The notes beneath the pieces were generated by a model. That model saw only the letters and a program-made list of their open reading frames with translations. It had not been told where the DNA came from and did not search any database. Positions 21,670 through 24,038 of a stretch of 24,038 nucleotides of DNA are shown piece by piece. Position numbers and translations under genes: made by a program. Source of the stretch: a bacterium (GTDB lineage: Bacteria; Chloroflexota; Dormibacteria; Aeolococcales; Bog-877); assembly GCA_021798435.1 (NCBI GenBank), contig JAJZGN010000004.1, positions 1-24,038 of the forward strand, read 5' to 3'. The first letter of the stretch is position 1, and each line of letters begins with the position of its first letter.

Positions 21670-22418
21670 ACCTTGAGGGCATGGTGGCGCTGGTCACCGG
21701 CGGGGGGCGGGGGATCGGTGCCGCCACCGCGCTGCGGCTGGCCCGGGAAGGGGCGGCGGTGGCGATCTCCGACCTCGACCTGGAGCCGGCACAGGAGGTT
21801 GCGGAGAAGGTCTCGGCCCAGGGCGGGAAGGCACTGGCCCTGGCCTGCGACGTCCGCTTCCCCGGCCCCGTGGAGCAGATGGTGGAGGAGACCGTGGCCA
21901 AGCTGGGGCGCCTGGACGCCCTGGTCACCTGCGCGGGGGTCCTGCGCGACAACCTGGTCCACAAGATGAGTGAGGACGATTGGGACCTGGTGATCGATAC
22001 CCACCTCAAGGGAAGCTTCCTCTGCAGCCAGGCGGCGCAGCGGGTCATGGTTCCCCAGCGCTCGGGCAAGATGGTTCTCATCTCCTCGACCTCGGCGCTG
22101 GGCAACCGGGGCCAGGCCAACTACTCGGCCGCCAAGATGGGAATCCAGGGGCTGGCCCGTACCCTGGCGATCGAGCTGGGCCGGTACAACATCAACGTCA
22201 ACGTGGTGGCCCCGGGGTTCATCGAGACCCGCATGACCATGCAGACCGCCGAGCGGATGGGGGTGGACTTCGAGGGCTTCAAGGAGGCCGCGGCCGCGGC
22301 CACCCCCATCCCCCGGGTCGGGGTGCCAGACGACGTGGCGGGGACCATCGCGTTCCTGGTCGGGCCCGACGCCTCGTACGTCAGCGGGCAAACGCTGTAC
22401 GTGAGGGGCGGCCCGTAG
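21666..22418 (+). CDS. Short-chain dehydrogenase/reductase, FabG-like (3-hydroxyacyl-CoA dehydrogenase candidate)
   Basis: A 250-residue classical SDR. The NAD(P) motif is TGGGRGIG (11-18), an acidic residue at the end of strand 2 (ISDLD, Asp36) favours NAD, TCAG (88-91) replaces NNAG, and the catalytic residues are Ser140, Tyr153 and Lys157 (NYSAAK). The family's VxDTHLKGSF segment is at about 110-118 and the C-terminus is SYVSGQTLYVRGG. It probably oxidises the 3-hydroxyacyl-CoA made by the MaoC protein. AGGAGG six nt before ATG 21666 and an ATGA overlap with the previous stop support the start. A second SDR follows. Confidence 0.92.
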   Translation: MNLEGMVALVTGGGRGIGAATALRLAREGAAVAISDLDLEPAQEVAEKVSAQGGKALALACDVRFPGPVEQMVEETVAKLGRLDALVTCAGVLRDNLVHKMSEDDWDLVIDTHLKGSFLCSQAAQRVMVPQRSGKMVLISSTSALGNRGQANYSAAKMGIQGLARTLAIELGRYNINVNVVAPGFIETRMTMQTAERMGVDFEGFKEAAAAATPIPRVGVPDDVAGTIAFLVGPDASYVSGQTLYVRGGP

Positions 22419-22471
22419 CCGCCGGGGCGGAGGGGGCCCGCCCGGGGCCCCAGGGTTCGCTGGCGGGTCGG

Positions 22472-23200
22472 GTGGCGCTGGTCACCGGGGCCAGCCGGGG
22501 CATTGGCGAGGCCTGCGCCCTGGAGCTCGCCCTTCGGGGAGCTCGGGTGGCCCTCTGCGCCCGCAACGAGGAGCCGCTGCGCCAGGCCGGGGCCCGGATC
22601 TCGGCGGCCAGCGGAGCCGAGGTGGAGGCGGTCCCGGCCCATGCGGGGCGCCTCACCGATCTCGAGCGGCTGGTGGAGACGGTGATGGGGCGCTGGGGTC
22701 GCATCGACGTCCTGGTGAACAACGCGGGGACAAACCCCCATTTCGGTCCCACTCTGGAGATCTCCCCGGAGGCCTGGGACAAGACTTTCGAGGTCAACCT
22801 CCGGGGTCCGCTCCTCCTCACCTCGTTTGTCTACCGGGCCTGGATGGCGGACCACGGGGGAGCGGTGGTTAACGTCTCCAGCATCGCGGGGGTCACCCCG
22901 GCGGTGGGCCTGGGCGCCTACGGCGTCTCCAAGGCCGCCCTCAACATGCTGACCCGGCAACTGGCGCGGGAGCTGGGTGGCAGCGGGGTGAGGGTGAACG
23001 CGGTCACCCCGGGGATCGTGGAGACCGAGTTCGCCCGGCCGCTGTGGGAGGAGGGGCCGCTGGGGGACCGCAACCGCCGGCGCAACCCCATGCAGCGCTT
23101 CGCCCAGCCGGATGAGGTGGCCCGGGTGGTCGGCTTCCTGGCCTCTGACGAGGCCTCGTACGTCAGCGGGGCGATCCTCCAGGTGAGCGGCGGCGAGTGA
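22472..23200 (+). CDS. Short-chain dehydrogenase/reductase (second SDR of the operon)
   Basis: A 242-residue classical SDR if read from GTG 22472. It has TGASRGIG (5-12), NNAG (83-86), Ser137, Tyr150 and Lys154 (YGVSK), and the end SYVSGAILQVSGGE. The start is awkward: the family normally has several residues before this strand, and the reading frame continues upstream as SLAGRVALVTG. The only candidate there is CTG 22460, and no ATG, GTG or TTG exists between the first SDR and 22472. No good ribosome site precedes GTG 22472. The frame is -1 relative to the first SDR. It may serve a second hydroxyacyl-CoA step or a ring or side-chain alcohol. Confidence 0.87.
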   Translation: MALVTGASRGIGEACALELALRGARVALCARNEEPLRQAGARISAASGAEVEAVPAHAGRLTDLERLVETVMGRWGRIDVLVNNAGTNPHFGPTLEISPEAWDKTFEVNLRGPLLLTSFVYRAWMADHGGAVVNVSSIAGVTPAVGLGAYGVSKAALNMLTRQLARELGGSGVRVNAVTPGIVETEFARPLWEEGPLGDRNRRRNPMQRFAQPDEVARVVGFLASDEASYVSGAILQVSGGE

Positions 23201-23221
23201 GATCTGAAGGGAGGAGTGGAA

Positions 23222-24038
23222 GTGGATGAGGCGGTGATCGTGGCCGCGGGCCGGAGCCCGATCGGACGTGCCGGCAAGGGATCTCTGGTGGGCTTTCGCC
23301 CGGACGACCTGGGGGCGCTGATCCTGCGCCGGGTGCTGGAGCGGATTCCAGAGCTCCCTCCCTCGGAGGTGGAGGACGTGCTCTGCGGCTGCGGCCTGCC
23401 GGGAGGGGAGTCGGGGTTCAACCTCGGGCGGGCCATCAGCATCCTGGCCGGGGTGAACGCCCCCGGAGCCACGCTCACCCGCTACTGCAGCTCCTCCCTG
23501 CAGACCACCCGCATGGCCTTCCACGCCATCCGGGCGGGCGAAGGCGATGTCTTGGCCTCGGTCGGGGTGGAGACGGTGAGTCGCTACGGCTACGGCACCT
23601 CCGACCCCCCAGAGGCACGCAACCCTCGGCTGATGCCCGGGAATCCTGAGGGTCTCCCCGACCTCTACATCCCCATGGGCCTCACCGCCGAGAACGTCGC
23701 CGAGCGGGAGGGAATCACCCGGGAGGAGATGGACCAGTTCGCCATGCGCAGCCAGAACCGCGCGGTGACCTCCGAGGAGGACGGCTTCTTCGCCCGGGAG
23801 ATCGTCCCCGTGGAGCTCCCCGATGGCCGCCTGCTGGTGAAGGATGACGGCCCCCGGCCCGGCACCACGGTGGAGGTGCTGGCCACCCTGAAGCCGGTCT
23901 TCAAGGAGGACGGCCGGGTGACCGCGGGGAACGCCTGTCCCCTCAACGACGGGGCGGCCGCGGTGATCGTGATGTCGATGCGAAGGGCGAGGGAGCTGGG
24001 CATCACTCCCCTGGCCCGGATCGTGGCCACCGCGGTGG
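23222..24038 (+). CDS. Thiolase / acetyl-CoA acyltransferase (FadA type), cut by window edge
   Basis: The first 272 residues of a thiolase, which cleaves 3-oxoacyl-CoA with CoA to release acetyl-CoA, the last step of the operon. It starts VDEAVIVAAGRSPIGRAGKG. The acyl-accepting Cys89 is in TRYCSSSLQTTRMA, matching the Cys89 position of classic thiolases. Further on are VGVETVSRYG, MGLTAENVAEREGITREEMDQFAMRSQ and GRVTAGNACPLNDGAAAV (usually NASxLNDGA; here Cys in place of Ser). The active His and second Cys lie beyond the window. GTG 23222 is preceded by GGGAGGAG about 7 nt upstream. The gap from the second SDR is 21 nt. Confidence 0.93.
   Translation, partial: MDEAVIVAAGRSPIGRAGKGSLVGFRPDDLGALILRRVLERIPELPPSEVEDVLCGCGLPGGESGFNLGRAISILAGVNAPGATLTRYCSSSLQTTRMAFHAIRAGEGDVLASVGVETVSRYGYGTSDPPEARNPRLMPGNPEGLPDLYIPMGLTAENVAEREGITREEMDQFAMRSQNRAVTSEEDGFFAREIVPVELPDGRLLVKDDGPRPGTTVEVLATLKPVFKEDGRVTAGNACPLNDGAAAVIVMSMRRARELGITPLARIVATAV

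Noticed and set aside
22121..23524. Minus-strand open frame of 467 codons opposite the SDR genes
   Set aside because: Antisense to catalytic motifs of both SDRs and to the thiolase start; no family similarity seen.
1..24038. CRISPR array, insertion sequence, phage or defence genes
   Set aside because: No regularly spaced repeats, transposase, integrase, nuclease or toxin-antitoxin motifs were seen on either strand.

Overview
This is a GC-rich (about 70% by eye) bacterial chromosome segment with dense genes and many 1-4 nt ATGA/GTGA/TGATG overlaps. It carries GTG and TTG starts and a CCA-encoding tRNA-Phe. It also has coenzyme-F420 genes (CofD and a luciferase-like oxidoreductase), a HemQ-type coproheme decarboxylase, ThyX and a PucR-type regulator. 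Together these suggest an actinomycete-like lineage (Actinomycetota, or a neighbouring GC-rich phylum such as Dormibacterota or Chloroflexota). The exact phylum cannot be settled from this window. No transposase, integrase or CRISPR array was found.

Left block (1-5585, minus strand). A leaderless receiver-like protein starts a tightly coupled run: M20 amidohydrolase, a 71-residue zinc-ribbon protein, HemQ, ThyX, and a sulfite-oxidase-like molybdenum enzyme. An IscA/ErpA-type Fe-S carrier with its own promoter and the start of cofD follow. A MOSC-domain protein lies upstream of the run. It is divergent from a second IscA-like protein (5640-6035), and both appear to be leaderless.

Middle block (6043-9349). 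On the minus strand are two tandem small YtxH-like membrane proteins, a thioredoxin-TPR chaperedoxin (CnoX-like), an unrecognised 141-residue protein and a cold-shock protein with a structured leader; the last three overlap. A 58-residue membrane protein is divergent from a small family-51 glycosyltransferase. A tRNA-Phe(GAA) follows.

Accessory-looking block (9350-13353). A gene-poor stretch of about 740 nt holds a perfect 16-bp palindrome. It is followed by a beta-propeller-like lipoprotein, a soluble-transhydrogenase-like flavoprotein without the redox Cys pair, and another roughly 480-nt gap. A DEAD-box RNA helicase (13354-14649) is convergent with an F420-type LLM oxidoreductase (14923-15960).

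Right block (16137-24038, plus strand). Eight almost contiguous genes form a full beta-oxidation-type set: two acyl-CoA dehydrogenase subunits, an acyl-CoA ligase, a PucR-family regulator, a MaoC-type hydratase, two short-chain dehydrogenases and a thiolase cut by the window edge. The parts cover activation, dehydrogenation, hydration, oxidation and thiolysis of an unknown carboxylic acid. The regulator is translationally coupled inside the operon. A promoter-like element and a separate CTGTGC-N4-GCACAG palindrome lie upstream. This operon and the recurring TAnnnT-N6-start (leaderless) arrangement are the most interesting features.
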